From NCBI GenBank assembly GCA_932294295.1, contig OW028573.1, positions 69,417,829-69,481,828 of the forward strand: a stretch of 64,000 nt of DNA, read 5' to 3'. The notes under the pieces are model-generated. The model was not told the origin of the DNA, made no database searches, and worked only from the letters and a program-made list of their open reading frames with translations. The position numbers and the translations under genes were made by a program. Positions 24,301 through 35,993 of the stretch are shown here, one piece after another. Positions within the stretch are counted from its first letter, which is position 1; the number at the start of each line of letters is the position of its first letter. The stretch is from Alitta virens. Taxonomy: Eukaryota; Annelida; Polychaeta; Phyllodocida; Nereididae.

Positions 24301-27300
24301 ACTTCACACATCAAGATGATGATGACAGGTTACTGCTAGTGGAAGAGGAAAATAAAGCTCTCAAAAAACAGCTTCGGAATGCGAAAGTTCGGGAAAATCG
24401 TGCCAAACACACCTGCAAAGATCTCATCCAGCAACTCTCAGAATCTAGTTTGATCAATGAAGAGCTAGAAATGAAGCTATCTTCATATGCAGGTATACAT
24501 TTCAAATACTTAGTTTGATGTCTTAAATGTTTTTGTGTTATATAGATAGTGATAAGCAAATTTTAATAACTAAAAACTTTGTACATGATTGATAAAAAGT
24601 AGGACAAATAATGAATTCTGGTAAGATCTTGCAAATACTAGATTTTACAATTTAAGATGTGACATTTGATATTATGAAAGCATTTTAACATGACATTTAA
24701 TTTAATTTTTTATTTATTTATATCTTCTTAACTATTTGCAGTTATATTCTACTTCCCATACCAATATACCTTGTAACAAAGTGTTATTTTATTTTCTAGA
24801 TATTCCTTGTGAACTGCTGAAAAAGTCTTCCAACTATACAGAGGACCAGCGCAATTTTGCACTTACGCTTCATTTATACTCAAGCAAGGCATATCGATAT
24901 CTGCGGGATATAGTCAAAATAAATCTTCCAGAACCAAGAACATTGCGAAGGTACAGTTCTTAAACTTGAAAATTCACTAAATAAAATTTAAGACTATGCA
25001 TATTATTACAAAAATAGGGGATTGTGACAAGATTTAATGTTTCGATCTCGTAACATTAACAAAATATAATTAACAGGTGGCTGGAGAGAATTGATGCTGA
25101 GCCTGGTCTCAACCTATGCATGCTGGACAGTCTGGCTCAGAAATTGAAGGAAAACCCTTCCGACTATAGAAAGTAAATATCTTGTTGCCTTTTGGTCTAG
25201 TAACAAATTACATCATTTAATTCATTTATCAGTTTCTTTTTCGGAGTTTTGTTTGAGAAGTTTTGTTCAAGTTGTAGCAGCAGGATTGGCACATTTTTTG
25301 GGAGCAAGATGTATTATTTCGAAACATACTAAGGTAAATATAAGGTAGATGTAATAACAGGCTATTCTGACAAATTAGTGACTGGATATTAAATTTACTT
25401 ATTGTACAAAGCATGTAATTATTTCTGATTAAACTTTCCCAAAGTGGGTTGCCCTCTATTAGCAGCATAAAATATGACACATACTATAAATTTTCTTTTC
25501 AGTTGCTGCTTGTTGCTGGATGCCATGGCAATTAAACAGCAGATAGATTATGACACCCACAAACAGAAATTCACCGGGTATGTGGACCTTGGGAATGGGG
25601 ACGAGTTGGATTGTGAAGCAAAAGAGGTCTTGGTGTTCATGCTCGTGGGGTTGAAAGGTCATTGGAAGGCCCCAATCGCTTACTTCTTCACACGAAGCTT
25701 GCCTGTGGAAGTACAAACTGAACTTGTGACGCATTGTTTAAGTAAGCTTCAGGAACTTGGCTTTTGTGTGCGAGTTGTAACCATGGACGGCCACGCCACC
25801 AACAAGGCAATGTGCAAGAAGTTCGGGTGCAATCTCTCTCTTGATGACATAGCACACTTCAAACCTTCTTTTCAGATAGAAGGTGCTGACTATCAGACGT
25901 ATGTGATGTTTGACACATGTCACATGATTAAACTGGTACGGAACACTCTGCAAGCGCTGAGACACATATGGTCATTGGATGGACAGATATCCTGGCAGCT
26001 CATATCTGATTTGCATGAAACCCAACAACAACTTGGCTTACGTTTGGCCAACAAACTTGGAAATGCCCACATCGACTTTCACTCTCAGAAAATGAAGGTA
26101 GCCTTAGCTGTTCAAGCACTTTCTGCATCCGTTGCTGCAGCACTACAAACTCTGAGAGACCTTGGTATGAAACAGTTTTCGTACAGCGGTCCCACTATTG
26201 AATTTATCAAGGTGATTATTTGTTCCATGTCAATAATGATTTAATTTTATGGCACTTCTAATGGTGTAAACCATCTAATGAAAGTAATCTGTATTGAAAG
26301 AATATCTATTCTCATTATTAATATTGATTACATGTAATTTTGCAGAGAATTGATAGGCTGTTTGACACACTCAACAGTAGGTCTACATGTGCAGCTGGTA
26401 CAAAGAAGCCCATTTATCTGAATGAATGGCAGGAGGTTAAACAATTCCTCAATGAGACGAAGAACTTTCTAATTACGCTCCGTACAGTTGATGGGAAACC
26501 ATTGCACAAATCGCCCAGGTAAGACATTGCCCATATCAAGAATTTGGTCTGGTTTTCAACTTTATTGCACTTTTATTTTTGTTAGGGTTTATATTGAATT
26601 TAGTAGACCTTAAGTTATCATGGTCATAAGACTAAGGTGCTTGACCTCACAACACCCAAGGTCATATACCTGGCCAATGGTTATAAAACCTATGATGCTA
26701 GGTAAAAAAAGCACCATAGGCACCATCTATAGCAAGTGTCTGAAAGTTTTTGGCCACAGCTATTACTATTGTGGAGACTTTAAAAACAAAACTAAAAAAA
26801 TAGCTTAAACTTTTCCATATGTTTACAGGGGTACCTGTGTTATGGGTCTGTGCTCGGCAATCGTCAGTCTAGAAGGACTATTCCAGGACCTCCACCAGTC
26901 ACAGGATAATTTCAAGTATCTTCTGACTTACAAATTAAGCCAAGACCATCTGGAGCTGTTCTTCAGCGCTGTGAGGCAGTGTGGTATGTCAAGCTAATGT
27001 TATTTTGCTAAAAACAAATATAATTTTGAAACTTTGATTTTTACTAGCCATAATTTTTAGTTTAAATCTGGTGTTCATAATTGTATTAATTTCAGGTGGA
27101 TGGAGCAATAACCCTACAGCACTCCACTTCAAATATATCTTCAGAAGACTCTTGGCTAGATCCGGCGCTCTTGCAGTGTCACCTTCTGCAAACGTATCTG
27201 CCTTGGAGGAATTTAACATCACCAGTGCCGCTACTTCCACCTACCTACCCCCTACCAACTTCAGATTGGACAATGACATTGTTGAACCTGGACAAGACCT

Positions 27301-28246
27301 TGACCTTGAAACACCACCAGCAGAATTTCATGGCCAGTTGAGTCCCCTGGTAGAGAACGTAGTCGTTTACATCGCAGGTAATTATACATATTATCATGGG
27401 GTACTGATATTATGTACTTACATTAGCTTGCATTATGTACTGGCATTATTCCAGCATTTTTTCCTCCAACATAATTTTTCATATTAGTAGTAATTTAGTT
27501 TAACAAATTCATTGCCTATTTATTTGTTTGTTTGTATACATTCTTCCTGCCCTGTTATGCAAAAACGCCTAAAGTGACGTTCCTCTACCCTTGAGGCGTT
27601 GCGTTAGTACAGCGTGTATTCTGTCACGCAGTGTTGTCCATCCACTTTGAAATCAATCTTAAAAGTTTGATATTGTCAATAAAATATCTACTGAGTATAC
27701 TACTATATTCTCACTGTCATTGATGTCTATAAGTAAAATGAAGTAGAATCTAATCCAATACTGCTCTATATATCTTCAGGATGGGTTGTCAAGAAAGTCA
27801 TGGAAAAGCTCCTGTGTGATGTGTGTCGTGAACAGCTGGTGACTACAACAGCATCAACAGAACACCAAGCTGCATTTACCCTGCTGAATGCAAAGAATTG
27901 TGGGGGTTTGATAAAACCAGCAGCAAGTGTCATTGACATTTTACTATGTGCCGAAAGGAAATTGAGACAGATTACCAACATTCAAAACATTAACAGGTCG
28001 TGCTCACAGCTGAAATTGGAGAGTGCAGTTCTTTCTCAGATGGGATGCAATGCGTTTGAAATGGATGATCATGCTAGATCAACTACTGTTGGAATAAACA
28101 ATCACTATTATGACCTGGTTCGTCTGCTAGTGAAAACTTACTTCAATCTTAGGTTCCATCATATTGTACGCCTTCACAACATGAAACTTCAAGGAAAGAA
28201 GATCCGACAGAAATGTACAAAGTTGGTGTTGTTTAAGGGACAATAA
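21348..28246 (+). CDS. P-element/THAP9-type transposase, 11 exons, apparently intact
   Basis: Exons: 21348-21490, 23699-23894, 24091-24177, 24288-24492, 24800-24950, 25077-25172, 25503-26211, 26346-26518, 26829-26983, 27096-27377, 27780-28246. All introns are GT-AG, phases agree, and the total is 887 aa with no internal stop (human THAP9 is about 900). Residues 26-82 carry the THAP C2CH zinc finger (C26, C31, C79, H82) with a GAFPTIF motif near 101-107. A coiled coil (about 150-205) follows, then the RNase H-like P-element core with LLLDAMAI (D299), TMDGHATN (D388) and FDTCHMIKLVRN, and the late acidic motif SQDHLELFFSAVR (E629) ahead of GGWSNNPTALHFK. Known: THAP9/P transposases cut DNA through a DDE-type site and use the THAP finger to bind element ends; the GTP-using insertion domain should lie between D388 and E629. 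It is either a mobile P element or a THAP9-like host gene. Confidence 0.93.
22265..22376 (-). mobile_element. tRNA-like SINE head in intron 1 of the transposase gene
   Basis: On the minus strand, an A-box-like TAGAGTAGTGGTAAG and a B-box-like TTAGTTCGAAACC are spaced as in a tRNA gene. The intact acceptor stem of a true tRNA is not seen, so a tRNA-derived SINE fragment is more likely. Confidence 0.5.
23216..23430. repeat. Convergent array of GGTC-TTCGTCAC motifs in intron 1
   Basis: Three forward copies (near 23240, 23260, 23284; for example GGTCCATTCGTCACTCGAAA) face four inverted copies (near 23338, 23358, 23381, 23421; for example CCAGTGACGAAACGACCC). The whole is a loose multi-motif palindrome of about 215 bp, GC-richer than its surroundings. 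Confidence 0.7.
27662..27746 (+). repeat. Direct repeat, copy 1 (last intron of the transposase gene)
   Basis: AAAGTTTGATATTGTCAA, then CTATATTCTCACTGTCATTG and ATGTCTATAAGTAAAATG recur at 28753-28822 with few differences (copy 1 has a 13-15 base insertion in the middle). Confidence 0.85.
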
Positions 28247-28752
28247 TGACATTATGCTTCCCACTTGTAGACTCTTTTCTCACTGAAGAAACACTGAAGA
28301 TTTGTTTGATGCAATTATCATTTACAAATGTAAAATATAGAAATGAATCAACAGATAACTAGTTATTTAGCAATTAGCATAGCGGCATTATATACATGTA
28401 GTTGATGTGGACATATAGAATAGGCTTGAGTTTGACAGACAAGATGTAATTTACTTTACTATCGAAATGCTGATATGATATAATGCTAGAGTGTAAGCTG
28501 CTATGACATTTCTGCCAAAACTGTAGAAAAATACACTTGGTGATTTTATAGAAAAACACAATTTTACTGTATTGATAAATGAAATAATGTACTAAGGTAA
28601 GATTGTCATATTAAGATTTTCAAATCATTGCAATCCAGGTGATATCGATTAGGTCATTCATAAATTATCATGATTTGCCTTCCTTTCTTTTTTGGCTGGC
28701 TCATATATATATTTCTTGTTGTATTGTTGTATTGCATTCGACAAATTTGACC

Positions 28753-28822
28753 TTAAAGTTTGATATTGTCAAGCAAATTTCTACTATATTCTCACTGTCA
28801 TTGATGTCTATAAGTAAAATGG
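28753..28822 (+). repeat. Direct repeat, copy 2 (3' flank of the transposase gene)
   Basis: Second copy of the repeat in the last intron. It lies about 500 bases after the stop codon and is in the same orientation, so a segmental copy within the element is likely. Confidence 0.85.
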
Positions 28823-29440
28823 AAGGATACCTATTTTACTTGTCAATGTGTGCTAATGAATTATAACTTCACTTATTACAGAGATCTTTGTCAATTTGTA
28901 TTTGAATGAAACTGAACATATTCATTAAAAAAAGGGACATGAAACATACCACTCAATTTGTACTTATTATTGGGATGCTATAAGGCATTGAAGACATCTA
29001 CCCATTTAAAAAGTTAATTTAAAAAAGGTGTAAATTAAGCGTATTATGCAGGAAAAAATTACCAGTTGCCTTGAGCCCTGACTTTCTAGTCCTAAGGGCA
29101 GCCAAGCAGATATATATATATGTGATGTGTCACTTGGATAACACATCGACATGCAGTAATGTAAAAAACAGGCTGCGCAAAAAATAGAAACCTCCACTTA
29201 TCCCTGTATTGGCCTCAAAATTTCAGCCGGGATCAGTCCTGGGGCAACGCAAAAACTGCAGTTAATGAATTGCATGGGCACTGCTCTGATAGGCACCATA
29301 CAAAAAAAAAAAGAACTACAAATGGCCCTTACAATTATATTCTGTGACTTTTTAAAGCAGGTTACAAAAGTGATCCATGTTTTGTGCCCCACACGCTGAC
29401 GATCGAGTCCTAAACACAGCACATGCCACACATGCTGTAT

Positions 29441-29598
29441 CCCATAGCCAGGGCTGGTCATATAACTTGCGGGGCCCAAAGCAGGGCCTAATTTGCCTCC
29501 TTTTTGCTTTTCAATTATAAGCATGGCCTAATATTACCGATGTGCGGGGTCTTTAGGTGCCTTGCTTGCGTTGCCCTATGACCGGCCCTGCCCACAGC
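29441..29598. mobile_element. hAT-type MITE, 142 bp, with 8-bp target duplication
   Basis: The ends CAGGGCTGGTCATA (29449) and TATGACCGGCCCTG (29577-29590) form a terminal inverted repeat of the CAGGGnCGG type known for hAT elements. Flanks CCCATAGC (29441-29448) and CCCACAGC (29591-29598) match at 7 of 8 bases, the duplication length of hAT transposons. It is too short to encode protein. Confidence 0.8.
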
Positions 29599-30638
29599 AA
29601 TTTTATGGTTGTGTAAGTTGCAATTTTAATTTTGATCAGTGGAACTAGGGGATGGGGGCACTTTTGGTACCATTCAAGCACCCTTTGGACAGTCTCTTGA
29701 ATAAATGTTGATAAGGGTATTTGATCTCTTTAGCTTCTCGCATATCTTCTCAAGGTAAAATTTTAAAGATCAGTCTTTCGAAAATTCAAAGGTTACATAA
29801 AAAATAATGAAATAACATTTTGACCTCTACTATCACCTTATATTTTGTCACATTTCACATCATGTAGATGGATCCGCAAAACTAAAAATTGAATAAGACT
29901 CACTGGTGGTTTTATTTAGGCGATGTGAGCGCATCATAGAGAGAAAAAGAGAGAAACGTTTATTTGACCATCATAATATGATGCGACCACCTTGTGCCAC
30001 TTGTCCAGCTTCCCTGCACACAATAAACAATAAATAATGAAAACCAAGGTAACCATCCAAATTTATTGTGGCTTAGAATAGACACCAGCTGATAAGTGTT
30101 AACCATCTTAATTAAATTAATGAATCGAAAATAACATCAGTATGTTTATAATAGCTAGTGTACTCATGACTTTGAGAAATTAGAATCATATATATATGTC
30201 CAATATTTTAATTAAGCTTGACATAATATTATATGTCCAATAATAAGCTAAAAATGACAATTGAGTGTAGAAAATAAAATACCCACGTGATTTAGCTGAA
30301 CCTGTGGAATACTTTCACTTAACCATAGACATAGTATTTTGTTGCTAAATATATATCAGATTTGAAATATCATAATCATTTTAGTATTGGGGTTGTCAGC
30401 AAATTTATAACAGTCAAAAAGCAGTTTTCACCATTGCCGACGCAACTTAAAGTGCCCGTTTTTTTAATTATATTGTACATATGATCTTGTTACTTGAACC
30501 ATTTGCTTCCCCAGGTCAAGACGGTTCTGGCAATAGGTATAACATAATTGTAGCTCTATTATTAACGGAGCTAGGCCGTTTTATGTATGATTAGGTCACT
30601 GTTTTCCAGCTATGCACGTGTGTTTGTTGACGTCCACG

Positions 30639-30755
30639 ATCAACACATAGCAATGGCGCCTTGCGGCGCACGTCACAGACAATGATAACCAATAGGCTAC
30701 GTCCATTCCACTCTTCTAGTTCAATGCTTGTATCTGTGGACTGAACAGACCATTG
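30639..30755 (-). repeat. Right inverted repeat of the P/THAP9-type element
   Basis: Inverse copy of 21240-21329, about 9.3 kb away. Besides the shared blocks it contains an extra 10-25 bases in two places (around 30690 and 30735). Its presence on the far side of the transposase gene is the main argument that gene and ends form one transposon. Confidence 0.7.
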
Positions 30756-31007
30756 ACTTACGTTTTTTGGTCCCTATAATCCTTAATTCCGGTCCGATTT
30801 ACAAAATTCAAACTTTCTTAGAGAGCTGACAATTTTATCTGTTGAATGGTAGTAAAGCCGTGACTGCAAACATTCTGCATCAACAGAGTGATAGATATCA
30901 CTATATTCTAAACCCTCTCTCTGTCAGAATGTTCTAGAATAGATCCGCCCCTGGATGTCACTATTGATGTCCACAACTCCGGTGTCGGCCACCAACTCGG
31001 CGTCAGA

Positions 31008-32013
31008 CACTGTAATTGTCTGGAAAATTTGTGTTAGACAATTTCATTGTTCAGTGTGGTCAATTTATTGTTCCATGAATATTTATTGTTCGGTCTCATA
31101 TCAAATTGATTATCAAATGTCAGGAATATTTGTAAGACAACAGGCAAATAATTAAATCATTATATTTATTGAAGAACCATGTAACAAAACATTACACTAA
31201 TACCTAACAGTTTATAATACATGAGCATTCAAACACACATGTGTAACTAGCAGATTGATGAACTGAAATAAATTACTACAGAATTACGAAAGATACAACC
31301 ATTCACTGTTAGGTTACATTTATGTATAGGCCTATAACCACTGAATATATCTCTACATGGCAGAATGATCTTAACAGGACAATAAAACGAATATCTTGAC
31401 CCTTGTGGCTGATTGATATCCTCTGCTATGCTAACTGCATGAAACACATTATGCTGGCAACCAAGTAATTTCATTGCTGAGGCTCTATGACCTTGGAAAA
31501 GGTCAAGGTCACTCTGCCCTGTTATATGTGATAGACTGATGTGATAAACAATCCCTGTAAATATAAAGGTATGTGCAATCCAATTCTGGGAATGAGGTCC
31601 TTCAGCATATCATCAGTTAAATGAAGAAGAGCATAGTCATCAATCAGTTCCTCTGCAAAATCCAAAATCCGTGAGTATGCTGCAAAAAAAAGGACAAACT
31701 ACATGTGTAGAAATGTTGCAGCATTTAGATTGTCAAACATGTAATAAACTTCACAATTACAAAGTCATTTACCACAGGTGGTTATTAAGAACTAATTACC
31801 TTTAAAACATTGTATGAATTCAGCCAAACCCCATTCTTCCAAAGTTCCAAATATTGACTCACAAATGCATCCAGGCTCAGTGAAATCAATTATTTACTCA
31901 TCAAGAGCGTCTGGTGCATGGTTGGTTGTGCAATTTAACTGTCTTCACACCAGACAACTGTATGGGCAGACAACCAAATTGTCTAAAAAAACAGACAATC
32001 ATTTTTTAGAGTG
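31008..32013. mobile_element. Non-autonomous DNA element with ACAAT/ATTGT subterminal repeats (about 1 kb)
   Basis: It starts CACTGTAATTGTCTGG and ends CAGACAATCATTTTTTAGAGTG on the plus strand in two parts, so the ends are inverse with respect to CACTnT and ATTGTCTG. Repeated CAATTT/ATTGTTC words fill 31008-31143 and the last 80 bases. No open reading frame of note. The right terminus (inverse of CACTCTAAAAAA) is almost the same as the left terminus at 13647. The family is not recognised. Confidence 0.5.
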
Positions 32014-32039
32014 AACTTAAATGACTACTCAGAAGGACA

Positions 32040-32275
32040 AAAGACACAGGGTGGCAGATTTGCTCTGTGCCAAATTCAATCCTTTAAGCATTCCCAACAA
32101 CAGTAGATGCTGTTTTGTACCACCGTAATAACCGATTCCTTGCGCAGTTGACAGCTGATGTCAAGAGCACCATCAGGACCAAACATCCAGCCCAGGTCAT
32201 GGTCTTGGGTGTAGTGGCCTCCGAAGGCAAGAAGATGCTGCCCTCCAGCCTGGACCTGAACCCACTGGAATGAAC
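32040..32275 (+). pseudogene. Mariner-type transposase fragment with internal deletion
   Basis: The frame reads TKHPAQVMVLGVVASEGKKM, the known mariner motif around the second catalytic Asp region (HPxxVMVWGxVxSxGK). It then jumps directly to LPSSLDLNPLE-like residues (the PPxSPDLNPLD motif), so the part between is deleted. Several frame breaks are present. Dead fragment. Confidence 0.65.
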
Positions 32276-32435
32276 TGTGTTGGGCATTTCCTCTGCCAAT
32301 ATAGGAGTAAATACTAGAAATCCGATTGGAAGAACGATGTCCATTTATTTCCGGAAGTCACAGACACCCAAACAAAGTGTCTCGCGAAATGTGCGCCGTA
32401 ACGAAAGTCTAACGTTGTGGCGTCACCAATTTTAC

Positions 32436-32459
32436 CTTTTTTTTTTTTTTTTTTTTTTT
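32436..32459. repeat. Poly(T) run, i.e. poly(A) on the minus strand
   Basis: An uninterrupted run of about 23 T that lies 150 bases past the end of the minus-strand retroelement pol frame, in the position of a transcript tail. Confidence 0.8.
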
Positions 32460-32609
32460 GAGAACACACTAGAGACTAGAATACTAAGAACACACTAGAG
32501 ACTGGAATAATAAACACTGATATATAGATAGAAGAAGAACAACAAATACAAACATACAACAACCTCAAGCAGGAGAGATACATGGTAAGCAATGAGTCAC
32601 TTTGGTTGG

Positions 32610-35600
32610 CTAGTCAGTCACATAATCGTCGAGATACTTTGGAGGCTTCCTGTTGCGAGAGGGTCGCACTGGGGGGGTCGACATGTCAGGGAAGTGCACG
32701 GCAGCAGAGGAACCGGGGTCCTGGTCGGGGTGACAGCCTGGGGTGCCGGGTACAAGGGGTTCAGACAATTGCAAAGGAACAGGGGACAACTCGGGTAGGT
32801 GATCATTCACAGGAGGCGGAATGTGATCAGGGACTGGAGGTGGGGCACTGTCGAGCGGATGTGGAACGGAAGCGGATTCTTGACTGTCGTCCTCCTCGTC
32901 CTCGACTGTCATTGGGTGAGGAATACCCGGAGACAGAACGCTTGGTGGTATGGTGAAAATGTCTGTCTGTCTGACGCGGTATGATGTGTTCCGCAGCTGT
33001 GAGCCCACGAATTTATGGATTGAACACCATTGACCATCGACTGAGGTGACAATGTACCTGTCTCTTCCACGAGTTTTGTCTTTGTCTGTGAGTAGGTACA
33101 CTAAGTCACCGATAGTAGCCTGAGCACTAGGGGCACAGGGTTTCCCACGTGACTTGGAGATCTGGCTGGGTAGGTGGTTGGCACTACGGCGATCGTGCTG
33201 CTGGGCAATGATGGTATGGTCATGGAGTGGGATCCTGTCATTGGTTTGTTGGTCGCGATGAAACAATAGCTCTCGTGCAGAGAAGCCTGGGGCTCTGATG
33301 CGAGAATTTAGGAAGGATGTTGCAACAGCTAATGAGATTGCATTCAGACGGTCGTTGGTGGGAACCACTCGTAATAACTCATTTTCTAGCTCTTGGATAG
33401 CTCTTTCCGCAACAGGGTTTTTGTTCTTGTTTTTAGGATTGCCAAGCTCTAATCTAATATTGTGGTTGAGTAGTACCTCATCGTTGGCCAGGGCTGCAAA
33501 GCCTGGAGCACCATCGGTTCGAATGACAGCAGGGGGACCTGAGATAGGTATAAGGTCCTGGCATAGACATAAGAGGGCACCACGAAGTGATTCATGTCGT
33601 TGGTCAGGGAGAATAGTGGCACGGGTGTAAGAGGTCACGATTTCTCGAACCACGAGCACTGATTTTCTATCACGTTGCATGATGTCTGCGGCAAAGAATA
33701 AGCCAATGGTTTCTGGTGGCTCCTCTGAGGATTGTTCAGTTGCATGGTGTGGAACTTGGCGGAGAGAGGCACATTGATGACAGCAATTGGTCGTATCTGC
33801 CACCGCGGATAGTAGATCAAGTGCAAAGAAGTTGCGTTGGAATGCTAGTGACAGTTGGTGGGAGTTAGGGTGATTGAGCTGTATATGGAGTGACATTAAC
33901 AGTCCATGTAGTACAGAACGGGGCACTACAATGCACTCACGGGAAACGCCCAGGGGCTCGGTGCATTTGACGACTATGAGAGCATCCCTCGATACGGAAG
34001 CGTACTGTAGGTAACGCTTGATATCGCGGATGTTGGTGGCCTTTTTGGAAGGTCGAGTACCTTGTCGCAGGTGTGCCTTTGTGCGTCGTAAATCGGAGCA
34101 CTCAGCTTGAATGGAACTCCATGTGGCGCGATTGGTGTAAGGTAGCTTGGTAGAGACATGAAGGCGCAGAACACTGGCACCGGTTGTATGTACAAAGGAA
34201 CAAATTTGACACTCAGGAGATGTACAGGGGAGGGCATTCCGACTGGCGAAGTCCGAGGGAAGGTTAGCTGACAGCAAGGTGTTGGACAACTGACTGATAT
34301 CGGCTGACAGTTGATAGAAATGAGGTTAGTCGTGGACTGGCAGAGAACTCACCCCTGCATCCATATAAGCGCTCATAGGCTTGAACACAAGGCTTGCTGT
34401 CAGTTAGGATCCTTGCGGTGTGTTTAGACTGTATAATGTAGGGGCTGAAATGCTTTACTGCCGCTGCAATGGCAAGAGCCTCCAGCTCACAAGGTAATCA
34501 GGTCAGCTGACGCTGGTTGAGTTTGAGACTGAAAAAGCCAGCAAGAAGCAGTTTGGACTTGCGGGTGACATACAGCGTGGCACCCAGGCCAGGTTGGCGT
34601 ACTGCGGCATCTGTAACTATCCATAGTTGGTCATCTGAATGAGGTAGAACTACAGTCTTGTTGGTCTTGATGATGTCCTGAGCATGGCGGAAAGCACTGA
34701 TGTGGTCTTCTGACCAAGGAATCTTATCAGGGGACTGAAGACCAGATATCAGATTTTCGAGTGGGGCCAAGACAGTGGCTGTTCGGGGGATGACGCGAGA
34801 AAGAATTTTGTACGCTCCGATGAAAGACGAAGTTGAGGCTTAGAATACTGGTCGACTTCGGCGAATGCGGTGACAAGACGAAAGCCTCCGGACTGTTTCT
34901 TCACCAAGAAGGAAGGATTTAAATACTCCACAGATACACCCACCTGTTCTGGCTTAACAAGAACACCCCTGGACTCAAGGTCATCCATCTCACGTTGTAA
35001 ATCAATCAGATGGTCCCGATTGTACTGGGGTATTCGGTCCTTTCTCTGAGGGGGTTGGTTGGGACCGATGTTTACGACTGCTTCGAAGGGACCACAAGCA
35101 CCATTGTAATGTTCGATCTTGGGGTCAAATACAACGTCATATTTGGGAGGGCACTAATCACCATTTGGCGGATGGTGGTCGGAAGGATATTGGCAGGATC
35201 AACCAAGACAGTGTCACTGTGATAGGGATGAGCTGGGATCAGTGGCTTGGGCTTTGGGGGGGGGGGGGGCATGTTTCTGTGGCTGCTGATGGAACAAACA
35301 ACTCATGTATCTGGCAGAACTGCTCATTCTTACGAAGGAATTTTGGCATACTGTCCAAGTTGGGAATTCGTAGAGCACCCGACACACTTTGTAACACAGT
35401 TGGAGGGGGCCACAGATCCTGTGGATCAACATATCTAGCAGATGGGGCATCGGCTCGAGGTTCGAGTGCGACCTCAGAATTGGGTGCTATATCAGTTGGG
35501 ATGGATAGTTCGACATAGTCACCAGGCCAGACGGTAGTGTTGTGGGGAGGGGCACGCAGAACAAATGCTCTGCGGGCTGTTGCGGGCCGTTATAGTGATG

Positions 35601-35640
35601 TGTTGGAGCCATAGGGAAGCACGTCGCAATCTCCTATTCT
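32610..35640 (-). mobile_element. Ty3/gypsy-type LTR retrotransposon pol remnant
   Basis: Reading the minus strand: a protease-region piece (about 35640-35050), the RT fingers with [19 protein letters not shown] (about 34990-34850), then a jump to the post-RT connection ([20 protein letters not shown] then [10 protein letters not shown]). RNase H follows ([21 protein letters not shown]), then NLPSDFASRNALPC, then an integrase in one 559-codon frame (34289-32610). The integrase has a HH-CC zinc region (HIQLNHPNSHQL, CCHQCASL) and the D-D-E core (AADIM, RTDGAPGF, NPVAERAIQELENE). Defects: the RT palm with the YxDD site is missing, one TGA lies in RNase H (34498-34500), and a frameshift lies before the integrase. 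No LTR pair was found. Likely not mobile on its own. Confidence 0.82.
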
Positions 35641-35649
35641 GACTTCACA

Positions 35650-35815
35650 TTTGGCAGGCCGAATGTTTAATTATCATCTAAATGAAAGACAACAGTGTGT
35701 AAAGTTTCAAAACTACCATTCACCAGTTATATCAGTCACATGTGGAGTACTTCAGAGGTCCATGATAGGGCCCCTGATTTTGATTTTTTTCTTCAATGAT
35801 TTTAGAATGCAAACC
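35650..35815 (+). pseudogene. LINE reverse transcriptase fragment
   Basis: YHLNERQQCVKFQNY and VTCGVLQRSMIGPLILIFFF match the non-LTR RT pattern YLxxRxQxV...GVPQGSxLGPLLFLIYxNDL. The Gln of PQG is lost, and no other domain adjoins. Isolated scrap. Confidence 0.65.
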
Positions 35816-35993
35816 ACTTATTTTCTGATCAACCAAAATTACCCCACTGCAGACCAACGAGAACCTTACACCCAAAATCTTCACTCATCATTGTCCTCCA
35901 CAGATGGCAGCAATATAACGGCCTTTATTGAGCTTAACCTACGCAGATAAAAAGCACGTTTAACACAATGAAAATATTAACCAAAAGATCACC

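Larger units (their letters stand above)
28247..30638. other. 3' flank of the transposase gene inside the inverted repeats
   Basis: Contains the 3' UTR, the direct-repeat copy at 28753, the hAT-type MITE at 29449 and AT-rich filler. No clear AATAAA occurs close after the stop. No second gene is seen between the stop codon and the right inverted repeat. Confidence 0.5.
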
